DNA from: Ruegeria profundi
Lineage (GTDB): Bacteria > Pseudomonadota > Alphaproteobacteria > Rhodobacterales > Rhodobacteraceae
Length of the DNA: 64,000 nt
Direction: 5' to 3'
Assembly: GCF_001507545.1 (NCBI RefSeq)
Contig: NZ_LQBP01000004.1
Location: forward strand, 186,001-250,000
Shown: positions 17,461 to 26,799 of the stretch, piece by piece
How the letters are laid out: every line of letters begins with the position of its first letter
How positions within the stretch are numbered: position 1 is the first letter of the stretch
Notes under the pieces: model-generated
Seen by the model: the letters and a program-made list of their open reading frames with translations, nothing else
What the model was told of the DNA's origin: nothing
Databases searched by the model: none
Translations under genes and position numbers: made by a program

Positions 17461-17837
17461 ATCTGCTCCGGGTGGTTTTGTTTGGCGCGACACTTTCGGC
17501 ATTTCCTTGGATGGTCAAGTTGATATCCACCCCCTGCGTCCGGATGGGCGTTTCCGCGACCGCTGCGCATAGTCTTCGACACGAATCATACGAAAAACCA
17601 TCGCAATTGATCTGGTCAGAGGTGATATCAGAGCGCAACCTTATACCCTTGGTTGTGACGCGCTTCACAGACATCCCCGAATTGTTTCAGGTATGAAGTC
17701 AAAAAGGCCGTTGCGTGAGGGACTGAACTCAAAATGCAACAATTTCCTCAGCAATTTTATTTCGCCTTTTGCCAATTTTTAGAAATTTTGTCACCCTGAA
17801 TACAAGGGGGATACCATTTTAAGAGCGGGAGACGCTC
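17461..17837. other. Intergenic region between lol operon and 17838 gene
   Basis: A 377-base gap between divergent genes that must hold both promoters. The last 120 bases are clearly more AT-rich than the flanks (17720-17820). A weak minus-strand ORF overlapping the permease start is discussed among the rejected items. No terminator, tRNA or repeat seen. Confidence 0.5.
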
Positions 17838-18188
17838 ATGTTAGTAAAGAGTAATACGGTTTTTTTGGACCCGACTTTAGTCCGAAAGGCATCTTCAGAA
17901 CTTGATTGTGAAACTGCAGCGCTTTTGCGTGCAACAATTCGCCCTGTGTTTGACACTGCGGCAAGTTGGGCAAGCTTGGCTGACATCCTAAAGGAAAAGG
18001 GATATCGTCTGGCGTTTCGCGACGGGCGCTTGTGCATCACGGACCGCGCAACCGGAGACAGAGTGTGCGGGATACGCTTTCTTGGGTTCGAACTGCGCGA
18101 ATTGGTCAAACGCCTCGGGCGTCCGATTGTTGTCGCACGCGGTAACACCGCGGATGGCGATATTCTGACGAAACGGCCAAAACCGTAA
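17838..18188 (+). CDS. Conserved hypothetical protein, relaxase-tail-like
   Basis: A 116-residue protein. The central part (WASLADILKEKGYRLAFRDG, then RLCITDRATGD and FLGFELRELVKRLGRP) resembles the small module often seen at the C-terminus of plasmid relaxases, with its LxxxGYxLxxxxGxxxxxD pattern. No mobilisation genes or oriT-like sequences are nearby, so the role is probably unrelated or the gene is a domesticated fragment. GGGAG lies before the ATG. The AT-rich upstream DNA hints at separate ancestry. Confidence 0.6.
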   Translation: MLVKSNTVFLDPTLVRKASSELDCETAALLRATIRPVFDTAASWASLADILKEKGYRLAFRDGRLCITDRATGDRVCGIRFLGFELRELVKRLGRPIVVARGNTADGDILTKRPKP

Positions 18189-18193
18189 CAGAC

Positions 18194-19105
18194 CTAGTAA
18201 CTACGCCAGAACTGTGCTTTGCGGCGCAGCGTCTTTGTCAGGCTGTAGAATGCAGCCCGGGCAATGGCCGGATGCGACAGAGATTTCAACAAAATAGCAG
18301 CTGAAACCCGTACTGGCAGATGGCCCTGCCTGTACCATCCAATCCTTTGTGCGTCGGTATATCCAGACATATCGCAAAACTGGCTATAGTTTTTCAGCCA
18401 GACTGCGGCCATTTCCGCACCTGCGGCATCTGTGTCTGCTGACACTCCTCCGATCCGAAACAGCGATATTGGTCGCTGCAACCGATGGCCGGAATGGCCA
18501 GACAAAATCATCCGCAAAACCATGTCATAATCCGCGGCAATGCGGAACTGCAGGTCATGACCACCCATTTCCTGAAAAACCGCCTTTTTCAAAACCATCG
18601 CATTATGGCCGAATGGCAGGCGTTGCAGGATGGATTTCGGCGTAAGCCGGCGAGCGTGGCGGCGATTGCCCTCATCATCAAAAAAAACCGTCTCACCGTA
18701 AACAAAGTCTGGTTTGTCCGGCTCAAGCGCTTTTTGAACATCTAGCAGGCTGTCGGCGCCCGCAAGCAAGTCATCCGAATTGAGGAAAAGAATATACTCA
18801 CCCGCGCACCGCTGAACCGCCTGGTTCATCGCATCGTAAAGGCTTTTGTCTGCCTCGCAGATATACAGCACGGGAATGGGGTTTTCAGTGTCCGCGATCT
18901 TTTGAATCGCGGCCTTCAAAAGGTCTTGCGTGCCGTCGTCGGATTGACCGTCCCAAACCACATGCTCGATGTCGCGGAACTTTTGATCCTGAACACTGTC
19001 GAGGGCAGCGAGGATTTGTTCCCCGCGCCCTGCTTCGATCAGGTTTCGCGTTACCGTAACGACCGAGATCAGCGGCCGTTGATCCTGTTCAGGCAATTTG
19101 CTCAT
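18194..19105 (-). CDS. Glycosyltransferase family 2 protein
   Basis: A 303-residue GT-A enzyme that transfers sugar from a nucleotide sugar. It opens [14 protein letters not shown], with [12 protein letters not shown] and the donor-binding FLNSDDLL motif around residue 115, then the acceptor region [16 protein letters not shown] and ADYDMVLRM. The acceptor is unknown; this WcaA-like branch is common in surface polysaccharide synthesis. The ATG at 19105 lies inside the end of proS (17-base overlap), so it follows proS in one transcript. A TTG four codons upstream is the alternative. Confidence 0.88.
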   Translation of the reverse strand: MSKLPEQDQRPLISVVTVTRNLIEAGRGEQILAALDSVQDQKFRDIEHVVWDGQSDDGTQDLLKAAIQKIADTENPIPVLYICEADKSLYDAMNQAVQRCAGEYILFLNSDDLLAGADSLLDVQKALEPDKPDFVYGETVFFDDEGNRRHARRLTPKSILQRLPFGHNAMVLKKAVFQEMGGHDLQFRIAADYDMVLRMILSGHSGHRLQRPISLFRIGGVSADTDAAGAEMAAVWLKNYSQFCDMSGYTDAQRIGWYRQGHLPVRVSAAILLKSLSHPAIARAAFYSLTKTLRRKAQFWRSY

Positions 19106-20429
19106 AGATTTCGGCAACTTTTGTAACGGCGGCTTCGGGGCTCAGTCCTTCGCTTTCGCCGGTCCGGCGGCAGGTCAGCTCGACCACGCCGTTTTTCAAC
19201 CCCCTCGGACCAACGGTGATGCGCCAGGGCAGACCGATCAGGTCCATGGTGGCGAACTTGCCGCCTGCCCGCTCGTTCCGGTCATCGTAGAGCGGTTCAA
19301 GCCCCAGCGCGGTCAGAGCGTTATAGATTTTGTCACAGGCTGCGTCGGCTTCTTCATCACCTTGTTTCAGGTTGACGATACCGCAATGGAACGGCGTGAC
19401 ACCTTCAGGCCAGATGATGCCCTTGTCGTCATGGCTGGCTTCGATGATCGCGCCGATCAGGCGGCTAACACCGATGCCGTGGCTACCCATGTGAACGGGA
19501 ACCGGTTTGCCGTCCGGGCCTTGCACGGTCGCACCCAGAGGCTCGGAGTATTTGGTGCCGAAATAGAAAATCTGGCCAACTTCGATCCCACGTGCCACTC
19601 GGCGACGCTCCTCGGGGACCTGGTTGAACAACGCCTCGTCATGGGTTTCGTCCGTACGCGCATATTTCGAGGTGAACTCTTCCAGGATGGCCTGACATTG
19701 CTCGCGGTTATCGTAATCAATGTCACGGTCACCAAACGTCAGGTCGGTGACGGCACTGTCATAGAACACCTCGGACTCACCAGTGTCAGCCAACACGAGG
19801 AATTCATGCGTATCATCGCCGCCGATAGGGCCAGAGTCGGCACGCATCGGGATCGCTTGCAGACCCATACGTTCATACGTGCGCAGGTAACTGACCAGAT
19901 GGCGGTTATACGCGTGCAGCGCGTCCTCTTTAGTCAGGTCAAAATTGTACCCGTCCTTCATATAGAACTCGCGCCCACGCATCACGCCGAAACGCGGGCG
20001 GATTTCGTCGCGGAATTTCCATTGGATTTGATACAGCGTCAGCGGCAGGTCTTTATAGCTGCTGACGTTGCCACGGAAGATATCGGTCACCAACTCTTCG
20101 GCGGTCGGAGTATACAGCATGTCGCGGCCATGGCGGTCCTGCATCCGCAGCATTTCCTGACCGTAATCGTCATAGCGGCCGGATTCACGCCACAGGTCGG
20201 CCGATTGCAGGATCGGCATCTGGATCGCAATATGCCCTGCCCGCGCCTGTTCCTCGTGCACGATGTTTTCCAGTTTGCGCAGGACTTTGAAGCCCAGCGG
20301 CAGCCACGAATAAATCCCGGCGGCGGCCTGCTTGATCATCCCGGCGCGCAGCATCAGCCGGTGGCTGACGATCTGAGCCTCGGACGGGGTTTCCTTGAGA
20401 ACGGGCAGAAAGTAACGACTGAGGCGCAT
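19089..20429 (-). CDS. proS: Proline--tRNA ligase (short alphaproteobacterial type)
   Basis: Charges tRNA-Pro with proline. At 446 residues it is the short form without the INS editing domain found in E. coli ProS. The class II motifs are visible: motif 2 in [16 protein letters not shown], motif 3 in [14 protein letters not shown], and the prokaryotic opening [14 protein letters not shown]. The anticodon-binding domain forms the C-terminal third ([19 protein letters not shown]). It overlaps the downstream glycosyltransferase gene. Confidence 0.96.
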   Translation of the reverse strand: MRLSRYFLPVLKETPSEAQIVSHRLMLRAGMIKQAAAGIYSWLPLGFKVLRKLENIVHEEQARAGHIAIQMPILQSADLWRESGRYDDYGQEMLRMQDRHGRDMLYTPTAEELVTDIFRGNVSSYKDLPLTLYQIQWKFRDEIRPRFGVMRGREFYMKDGYNFDLTKEDALHAYNRHLVSYLRTYERMGLQAIPMRADSGPIGGDDTHEFLVLADTGESEVFYDSAVTDLTFGDRDIDYDNREQCQAILEEFTSKYARTDETHDEALFNQVPEERRRVARGIEVGQIFYFGTKYSEPLGATVQGPDGKPVPVHMGSHGIGVSRLIGAIIEASHDDKGIIWPEGVTPFHCGIVNLKQGDEEADAACDKIYNALTALGLEPLYDDRNERAGGKFATMDLIGLPWRITVGPRGLKNGVVELTCRRTGESEGLSPEAAVTKVAEIYEQIA

Positions 20430-20596
20430 TTTGAACCTTTAAAGGTGAATTTGGACTTCAAAGCTGCTTATTGCAAAGCCCCGCCGGGGGCAATCGGCAT
20501 TGGTGATTTTGCGACCCCAAGGTCAGATGGCTTTTTGAATTGACCCATCAGTCAGGTTCTTCAATTGTGACAAAAATGTAAATTTCCGAGGCACCT

Positions 20597-21961
20597 ATGC
20601 AGACCATTCAAGAACCCGCCCGTCAAATCCCCGTTGTCCATCAGGCCGACGTCCTGGTCGTTGGGTCTGGACCCGCCGGGCTGGCCGCTGCGTTGGCCGC
20701 AGCGCGTGCTGGGGCCGAGGTGTCTCTGGTCGATCGGTTCGGCTGTATGGGCGGCAACATCACCGTTGTCGGGGTCGAAGGGTTTGCCTGGTATCGCCAC
20801 GAACAGACGGTTGAGGCGGGCGGTATTGGCATGGAGTTCGAACACCGCGCCAAGGACATGGGTGCAGCGGTGCCGGAAAGCCAGTCACTCAGCTATGAGC
20901 TGGACAGCGAAGGGTTCAAACTGGTGGCAGACAAGCTGGTCGAAGAAGCTGGTGTGCATCCCATGCTGCACCGCCAATTCGTCGCGCCCATCATGGACGG
21001 TGACCGGATCACCGGTATCATCACCGAATCCAAGGCCGGACGAGAGGCGATCCTGGCCAAGGTGGTTATCGACGCGACCGGAGACACCGACGTGGCCCAT
21101 CGCGCGGGTGCTCCGACCTACAAAACCGCACGCGAAGAGATGATGGCTGCTTCAGTCATGTTTCATCTGGCTGGTGTGGACAAACGCGCCTTTATAGAGG
21201 GCGTAAAGGCCGACCCGCAAACCTACAAGGATTGGGGCGGTGGCGGAGAGTGGAATATCGAAACCAGCGGAAAAGAGGACGACATGTTCTCACCCTTCGT
21301 TCACAAACCGTTTCAGCAAGCTATCGAACAGGGGCTGATCCCGCCGCATCTGAACACCATCGCAGGCACTTGGGGCGCGATGCACGACACGGGCGAGCTG
21401 ACCTATATGAACCTCATCCACCTCGCAGAAATTGACGGAACCGACCCCGATAGTCTGACGCGCGGAGAGATCGAGGGCCGCCGGCAGGCCATGCTCGCCA
21501 TCGACGCGCTGCGCCGCTTCATGCCGGGTTGTGAAAACGCCCGGCTGCGAAACTTTGGCATGACAATCGGTATCCGGGACACACGCAAGATCGACGCGGT
21601 CTACAATATGACCGAGGCCGACGCCCGCCATCAGGGCCGGTTCGAGGACACGATAGGCATTTACCCCGAATTCATAGATGGTTACGGCATCCTAATTCTG
21701 CCGACCACGGGGCGTTACATGCAAGTGCCCTATCGTTCGATGCTACCAAAAGGGATAAAGGGGCTGTTGGTCGCGGGCCGTTCGCACGGGGCTGACAAGG
21801 TGGCCCATGCCGCTACGCGGAATATGGCGTGCTGTGCGGTTATGGGTCAGGGCGCAGGTATTGCTGCCGCTTTGTCGCTGAAAAGCAATCAAGAACTTCA
21901 CGCATTGAACCTTGCGCCAGTTCATACCGAGCTTGACCGCCAAGGTGTCAGGATTCACTGA
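20597..21961 (+). CDS. FAD-dependent oxidoreductase (FAD_oxidored family)
   Basis: A 454-residue flavoprotein. The FAD site is VVGSGPAGLAAALAAARAG (GxGxxG at residues 23-28), followed by the conserved GCMGGN segment at the start of the substrate side, VIDATGDTDVA in the middle, and a C-terminal FAD region GLLVAGRSHGADKVAHAATR. The substrate is unknown. It overlaps the next gene by one base (TGATG), so the flavoprotein and the oxygenase are made together and probably act on the same compound. A separate promoter should lie in the 167-base gap after proS. Confidence 0.85.
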   Translation: MQTIQEPARQIPVVHQADVLVVGSGPAGLAAALAAARAGAEVSLVDRFGCMGGNITVVGVEGFAWYRHEQTVEAGGIGMEFEHRAKDMGAAVPESQSLSYELDSEGFKLVADKLVEEAGVHPMLHRQFVAPIMDGDRITGIITESKAGREAILAKVVIDATGDTDVAHRAGAPTYKTAREEMMAASVMFHLAGVDKRAFIEGVKADPQTYKDWGGGGEWNIETSGKEDDMFSPFVHKPFQQAIEQGLIPPHLNTIAGTWGAMHDTGELTYMNLIHLAEIDGTDPDSLTRGEIEGRRQAMLAIDALRRFMPGCENARLRNFGMTIGIRDTRKIDAVYNMTEADARHQGRFEDTIGIYPEFIDGYGILILPTTGRYMQVPYRSMLPKGIKGLLVAGRSHGADKVAHAATRNMACCAVMGQGAGIAAALSLKSNQELHALNLAPVHTELDRQGVRIH

Positions 21962-22935
21962 TGGGCCGCATTCCGACGATTGACATCACCCCGCTGCGCG
22001 ACAAAGGACATCCGGGCTATGACCTGACCGTCAGGCAAGTGATGGATGCCTGCGCGGATATCGGGTTTCTGTCGATCTCTGGAACCGAGATATCCCCCGA
22101 TACAGTCCAACGCATGCGCACCTGCGTGCAGGCCATCTTTGACATCGACGAAGATGCGAAATGGGAACAGGCGATTACCCGCGAAAATTATCGCGGTTTC
22201 ATCCCGTTGGGATTCTTCACGCCGAATGATGGGTCTGGCACGGCGGACAAATACGAAGGGTACAAGCTGCACTACGAGGTGGCCAATGATGCACCGATCC
22301 GCAGTGAATGCGCCCTTTATGGCCCGAATGTCTGGCCGCCGCAGGTGCCTGAGGCGCAGTCCGTCATCCTCGGCTACTGGTCGCAACTGGACCTTGTAGC
22401 CGATACCCTGTTGGGCGCGCTAGAGACCGGTCTGGGGCTGCCCGCCCGCCAGTTGCGCGACGCTTTCCGCGATCCGATGACAAATATGACGCTGCTGCAC
22501 TATCCCCCTCAGGCGCCTCATGAGGACGGCTACGGCATCCATCCCCACAAAGACACCGACGCCCTGACCATCATCGCCCCCGACCCAGTTGGCGGGCTGG
22601 AAGTGCAAACCCGTGACGGAGACTGGATCACCCCCGACTGTCCGCCGGGCGGCTTTGTCGTCAATATAGGCGACATGCTGGAACTGTGGTCAGGCGGTCG
22701 GCTCAAATCCACGCCGCATCGCGTGGTGAATCGTTCTGGCCGGGAACGCTATTCCTTCCCTTATTTTGCAGTACCCCGCCACGACGTAATCGTGGCACCG
22801 CTGCTCACGCCCCTGCCGTGGTTTGACCGTCCCCCGGTGCATTGCGGCCATTGGTCAGCTGAAACATGGCGCACAAACTGGCCTGATGAGACAGCGAAGG
22901 ATACAACGCCTGAGCTTGGGACGCTGCGCGATTGA
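21961..22935 (+). CDS. 2-oxoglutarate/Fe(II)-dependent oxygenase, isopenicillin N synthase family
   Basis: A 324-residue jelly-roll oxygenase. An N-terminal DIOX_N region (IPTIDITPLRD, CADIGFLSISG) precedes the iron facial triad H196-x-D198 (HPHKDTD) and H253 (STPHRVVN); the RYS motif at 263-265 would bind the 2-oxoglutarate carboxylate. Members oxidise small molecules such as amino acids, flavonoid-like compounds and pyrimidine-related substrates; sequence alone does not choose. It is translationally coupled to the flavoprotein upstream. Confidence 0.88.
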   Translation: MGRIPTIDITPLRDKGHPGYDLTVRQVMDACADIGFLSISGTEISPDTVQRMRTCVQAIFDIDEDAKWEQAITRENYRGFIPLGFFTPNDGSGTADKYEGYKLHYEVANDAPIRSECALYGPNVWPPQVPEAQSVILGYWSQLDLVADTLLGALETGLGLPARQLRDAFRDPMTNMTLLHYPPQAPHEDGYGIHPHKDTDALTIIAPDPVGGLEVQTRDGDWITPDCPPGGFVVNIGDMLELWSGGRLKSTPHRVVNRSGRERYSFPYFAVPRHDVIVAPLLTPLPWFDRPPVHCGHWSAETWRTNWPDETAKDTTPELGTLRD

Positions 22936-23025
22936 CGACCCGTATTGCAACGGACATGAACAGCTTGCATCACAAGGCCGCATACGCCAAGAACGCCAGC
23001 AAGAGCCGATAACAAGGGGACAACC

Positions 23026-24099
23026 ATGGCGTTGCCGGTGAAAGATCAACTCAGGTACTGGGGGGTTGCAACCGCAGTTTTTGCCCTGCTGCTCTGGGCG
23101 CTTGGCGACGTTCTGCTGCCCTTCGTGATCGGTGGTGCAATTGCATATTTCCTTGATCCAATTGCCGACCGGATCGAGGCTTTGGGTCTGTCACGTATGG
23201 CGGCGACCGGAATCATCACCATTGTTGGGGTTCTGGGCTTTTTGCTGATCGTTTTGATGGTCGTACCCGCGCTGATCACGCAGCTTGTTGATCTGGTCGA
23301 CGTACTTCCAAGCCTGTTCCAAGAGCTACGCGGGTTTATCGAAAGGCAGTTTCCATCAATTCTGGACACCAACTCAAGCTCGCATCAAGCGCTCGTCTCT
23401 TTGGGCGAGACTTTGAAAGCAAAATCCGGGGACGTTCTGCAATCGGTCGTGGCCTCTCTTGGTTCGGCGATCAACGTGTTGTTCCTGTTGGTCATTGTCC
23501 CGGTTGTCACGGTCTACATGCTGCTGGACTGGGATCGCATGACGGCCCGCATCGGAGAGCTGCTGCCCCGTGACCACGCCCCCACGATCAAGCGCCTCGC
23601 GGGCGAGATTGATGACGTTCTGGCCTCGTTCGTGCGCGGCATGGGGACTGTATGCCTGATACTTGGCACCTATTATGCTGTGGCGCTGATGGTCGTTGGC
23701 CTGCAATTCGGCCTGATTGTCGGTTTTATAGCGGGTCTTGTGACGTTCATCCCGTATCTGGGCGCGTTGATCGGCGGTACGCTCGCGATCGGCCTCGCCC
23801 TGTTTCAGTTCTGGGGCGATTGGATTCAGATCGGGTTGGTCGCGGGCATCTTTGCACTTGGCCAAGTGACCGAGGGCAATTTCCTCACCCCCAAGCTGGT
23901 TGGCAGTTCGGTTGGCCTGCATCCGGTCTGGCTGCTGCTTGCCCTGTCGGTCTTCGGCGCATTGTTCGGTTTTGTCGGCATGCTGGTCGCCGTGCCTGTT
24001 GCGGCCGCCCTGGGGGTTGTGGCCCGGTTCCTGACCTCAGTCTATCTGGACAGCCGACTGTATACCGGCATTGAAGGGCAGCAACAGGAAGACGAGTAG
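23026..24099 (+). CDS. AI-2E family transporter (PerM-like permease)
   Basis: A 357-residue membrane protein of the AI-2E/UPF0118 family. About eight membrane segments are seen; the family-typical sequences are WALGDVLLPFVIGGAIAYFLDP near the N-terminus, the DWDRM segment after helix 3 or 4, and FIPYLGALIGG and TEGNFLTPKLVG in the second half. Members export autoinducer-2 or act as antiporters; which applies is unknown. AAGGGGAC precedes the start. It ends directly before the hdaA start (no gap), so they form one operon. Confidence 0.9.
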   Translation: MALPVKDQLRYWGVATAVFALLLWALGDVLLPFVIGGAIAYFLDPIADRIEALGLSRMAATGIITIVGVLGFLLIVLMVVPALITQLVDLVDVLPSLFQELRGFIERQFPSILDTNSSSHQALVSLGETLKAKSGDVLQSVVASLGSAINVLFLLVIVPVVTVYMLLDWDRMTARIGELLPRDHAPTIKRLAGEIDDVLASFVRGMGTVCLILGTYYAVALMVVGLQFGLIVGFIAGLVTFIPYLGALIGGTLAIGLALFQFWGDWIQIGLVAGIFALGQVTEGNFLTPKLVGSSVGLHPVWLLLALSVFGALFGFVGMLVAVPVAAALGVVARFLTSVYLDSRLYTGIEGQQQEDE

Positions 24100-24789
24100 A
24101 TGGCCCAACAACTGAGTTTCGATCTGCCGGCGAAAACTGCGCTTGGCCGTGAGGATTTCTTTGTCTCCCCCGCCAACGCGCTGGCTGTTGCAATGATCTC
24201 GGCCACGTCATGGCCCGGTAACAAGCTGGTCCTCAGCGGTCCTGCCGGGGCAGGTAAAACACATCTGGCCCATGTCTGGGCCGCTGAAACCGGTGGGCGG
24301 ATCATCCAGGCCCGAGACGTGCGCCATCAGGACGTTCCCGAACTGGCCCGCACACCTGTTGCCGTTGAAGACGTGCCGATGGTCGCTGACGATATCGAAC
24401 AGCAGAAAACCCTGTTTCATCTGCACAATCTGGTACTGGCCGAAGGGCGCGCATTGTTGATGACGGGGCGTTTGGTGCCGAAACTGTGGCAATTGCCGCT
24501 ACCCGATCTTCAAAGCCGGATCGAGGGCGCGCATCACGTGGCGCTTGATCCGCCCGACGATGCGCTTTTGGGCGCGGTGCTGGCCAAGCTTTTCATCGAC
24601 CGCCAACTGAACCCCGGACCTGACGTGATTGCTTATCTTGTCAAACACATGGACCGGCGTTTCGAAACCGCGGCCGAGGTCGTGGCGCGGCTGGATCACC
24701 TTGCCCTGTCGGAAAAGAGAGAAATTACGCGCGCGCTTGCGGGGCGGGTCCTGAACGCGGATGTGACGGATGTCACATCCGACAATTGA
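24100..24789 (+). CDS. hdaA: DnaA-homologous regulator HdaA
   Basis: A 229-residue AAA+ protein related to DnaA domain III and E. coli Hda. It stimulates ATP hydrolysis by DnaA when bound to the replicating clamp and so prevents re-initiation. A beta-clamp-binding motif QLSFDL is at residues 4-9; Walker A GPAGAGKT at 47-54; the Walker B/sensor region is less canonical (VAVEDVPMV). The DnaA-type DNA-binding domain IV is absent, as expected. It follows the AI-2E gene without a gap, a neighbourhood seen in other alphaproteobacteria. Confidence 0.9.
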   Translation: MAQQLSFDLPAKTALGREDFFVSPANALAVAMISATSWPGNKLVLSGPAGAGKTHLAHVWAAETGGRIIQARDVRHQDVPELARTPVAVEDVPMVADDIEQQKTLFHLHNLVLAEGRALLMTGRLVPKLWQLPLPDLQSRIEGAHHVALDPPDDALLGAVLAKLFIDRQLNPGPDVIAYLVKHMDRRFETAAEVVARLDHLALSEKREITRALAGRVLNADVTDVTSDN

Positions 24790-24838
24790 CCAAAACGCGG
24801 CGATTTCGCATTGTGGCACCGAAATACCTGGAAGAAAC

Positions 24839-26383
24839 ATGGATCAGATCGCAGCAACCGACATCCCGGACTGGGGACCTTTCGGAAAACCGTTGTTCGA
24901 TAATCCTGAGGTCCGCGCCCTGTCGCGGGTCGGTGTGGTCGATGTGGGGTCAAACTCGGTCCGCATGGTGATCTTCGACGGAGCGGCACGATCTCCGGCC
25001 TATTTCTTCAATGAAAAAGTGATGTGCGAACTGGGGGCCGGGCTGTCGGAAACCGGTCATCTGAACCCTCGCGGGCGCGTCCGTGCGATGGCAGCTCTGC
25101 GTCGGTTCCGGCGGTTGGCGGATGATCTTGGACTGCCCGGTTTGCATGTTGTCGCAACCGCAGCCGTACGCGAAGCCAGCGACGGCGCCGAATTCTGTGA
25201 AGAGGTTAAATCGGAAATCGGGCTGAGCGTTCAGATTCTTGATGGTGCTGAAGAGGCGCGGCTGTCGGCGCAAGGCGTATTGCTTGGCTGGCCGGGTGCC
25301 TATGGTTTGGTTTGCGACATTGGCGGCTCGTCCATGGAATTGGCCGAGATCGGTGCCGGAGAGGTCGGTCACTGTCTGACATCCGCCCTGGGCCCGCTGA
25401 AGCTGCGTGACATCAAGGGCGGACGACGTGCGCGAAAGGCACATATAAAAGAAGCAATGGAAGACCTGCGGGATCAACTGGGGCCTCAAAGGGATCGTCT
25501 GTTCCTTGTGGGCGGCAGTTGGCGGGCATTTGCACGTCTGGACATGCTGCGGCGGGGCTATCCCCTGAACGTTCTGCATGAATACCGCATGACCACCAAA
25601 CAGGTGCACGAAACAATTAAGTTCATCGAAAAAGGAGACCCGGCCGAGTTGCGCAGCTTGGCTGGTGTCTCGGGGTCTCGTATGGCCTTGATACCTTATG
25701 CAATGGATGTGCTCGCGCGGTTGATCCGCACGTTCAAACCCAAGGATATCGCGATTTCAAGCTATGGCATACGCGAGGGGTTGCTGTACGAGCAAATGCC
25801 GCAAAACCTGCGTGATCGCGATCCACTGATCGAGGCCAGCCGGTTCTCCGAGGCCAAGGACGCGCGCCTGCCCGGTTTCGGCAAGCACCTTTACGATTTC
25901 GTCATGCCCCTGTTCAAATCAGCGCCTGAAACGCGCGTGCGCCTGATCAAGGCGGCTTGTCTGCTGCATGATGTAAGCTGGCGCGCGCATCCCGACTATC
26001 GGGCCGAGGTCTGTTTCGATTATGTCACCCGCGCCAATCTGGGCGGGCTAAAGCACTCTGAGCGGATTTTTATCGGGCTGGCCCTGCAACACCGGTACCG
26101 CAACAAACGTGAGGGCAACCGCTTTGCCCCATTGTACAAACTGCTGGGCGAGCAGGACCAGAAACAAGCTGAGATTCTCGGCAAGGCCATGCGTTTCGGT
26201 GCCATGCTATGGATGCAAAGCGACGCGACGATGGGCACCCTGCGGTATTTCCCCAAAAAGCGCCAGCTTGAACTGAGGCTGCCCAAAGCAGGATCCCCTT
26301 TGTTCACCGAGGTGGCGGAGTCGCGGCTGAACTCATTGGCTTCGGCCCTGAAATCCGAAACCCGCGTGATCGTCAGGGGATAA
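24839..26383 (+). CDS. ppx: Ppx/GppA family phosphatase
   Basis: Exopolyphosphatase / pppGpp phosphohydrolase of the sugar kinase-Hsp70-actin fold; 514 residues. Phosphate 1 motif VGVVDVGSNSVRMVIFDG, the catalytic region with EEARLSAQG, phosphate 2 motif CDIGGSSMELAEIG, and a C-terminal helical HD-like region (LLHDVSWRAHP). The ATG at 24839 has GGAAG upstream; a longer frame overlaps hdaA and is not needed. In many relatives a polyphosphate kinase gene lies next to ppx; none is seen here. Substrate preference (polyP or pppGpp) cannot be told. Confidence 0.9.
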   Translation: MDQIAATDIPDWGPFGKPLFDNPEVRALSRVGVVDVGSNSVRMVIFDGAARSPAYFFNEKVMCELGAGLSETGHLNPRGRVRAMAALRRFRRLADDLGLPGLHVVATAAVREASDGAEFCEEVKSEIGLSVQILDGAEEARLSAQGVLLGWPGAYGLVCDIGGSSMELAEIGAGEVGHCLTSALGPLKLRDIKGGRRARKAHIKEAMEDLRDQLGPQRDRLFLVGGSWRAFARLDMLRRGYPLNVLHEYRMTTKQVHETIKFIEKGDPAELRSLAGVSGSRMALIPYAMDVLARLIRTFKPKDIAISSYGIREGLLYEQMPQNLRDRDPLIEASRFSEAKDARLPGFGKHLYDFVMPLFKSAPETRVRLIKAACLLHDVSWRAHPDYRAEVCFDYVTRANLGGLKHSERIFIGLALQHRYRNKREGNRFAPLYKLLGEQDQKQAEILGKAMRFGAMLWMQSDATMGTLRYFPKKRQLELRLPKAGSPLFTEVAESRLNSLASALKSETRVIVRG

Positions 26384-26386
26384 GGG

Positions 26387-26761
26387 CTAAATCTCTGTCG
26401 CCCCGTCAGCTTCTTCCTGGCTTTCCTCGGGCACTTCGGGTTCGTCCGGAATGCGTTTCTTGCGAATGATGATATCGCCGTTTGGCAGCATCTCGGGCGC
26501 TTCGTAGGCGCTCCAATCCTCGATCTCATCCGCCAGTTCGGCAAGCGCTGGTCCCATCTCTTGAAAGAAGGACTGCATGGCCGGTCCGAACTTGCCAACG
26601 AGACCCTGTAAATCTTCCAGAGCAGGCTCCATTTCCTTACGCAACCCTTCAAAAAACAGCTCGGCCCCCTGCTCCATCAGGGACTTGCCGGTGTCCTCTT
26701 CGGCGTGGGAGGGCAGCGCCAGCGCAACCGAAAGCGCACAGATAGGAACAAGACGTCTCAT
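26387..26761 (-). CDS. Exported conserved hypothetical protein
   Basis: A 124-residue protein with a signal peptide ending SHA-EE at about residue 20. The mature part is strongly acidic and helical: LMEQGAELFFEGLRKEMEPALEDL, then FGPAMQSFFQEMGPALAELADEIEDW, which look like two amphipathic helices, then a YEAPEMLPNGDIIIRKK segment and a Glu/Pro-rich end. Similar small periplasmic proteins are widespread in Roseobacters, function unknown. It starts at ATG 26761 or at a GTG two codons earlier. The stop is three bases from the convergent ppx stop. Confidence 0.75.
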   Translation of the reverse strand: MRRLVPICALSVALALPSHAEEDTGKSLMEQGAELFFEGLRKEMEPALEDLQGLVGKFGPAMQSFFQEMGPALAELADEIEDWSAYEAPEMLPNGDIIIRKKRIPDEPEVPEESQEEADGATEI

Positions 26762-26799
26762 AGGCACAAGTATAGGGGCTGCTGTCCGTTGATGAAAGG

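Noticed and set aside
17426..17674. 82-codon minus-strand ORF overlapping the Lol permease start
   Set aside because: It begins MSVKRVTTKGIRL and reads fairly well, but it runs into the permease gene in another frame, has rare codons and no family likeness; more likely part of the permease leader.
19098..20543. 481-codon plus-strand frame opposite proS
   Set aside because: It mirrors a certain proS gene with all class II motifs; the product is His/Gln-rich without domain, as expected for the complementary frame of GC-rich codons.
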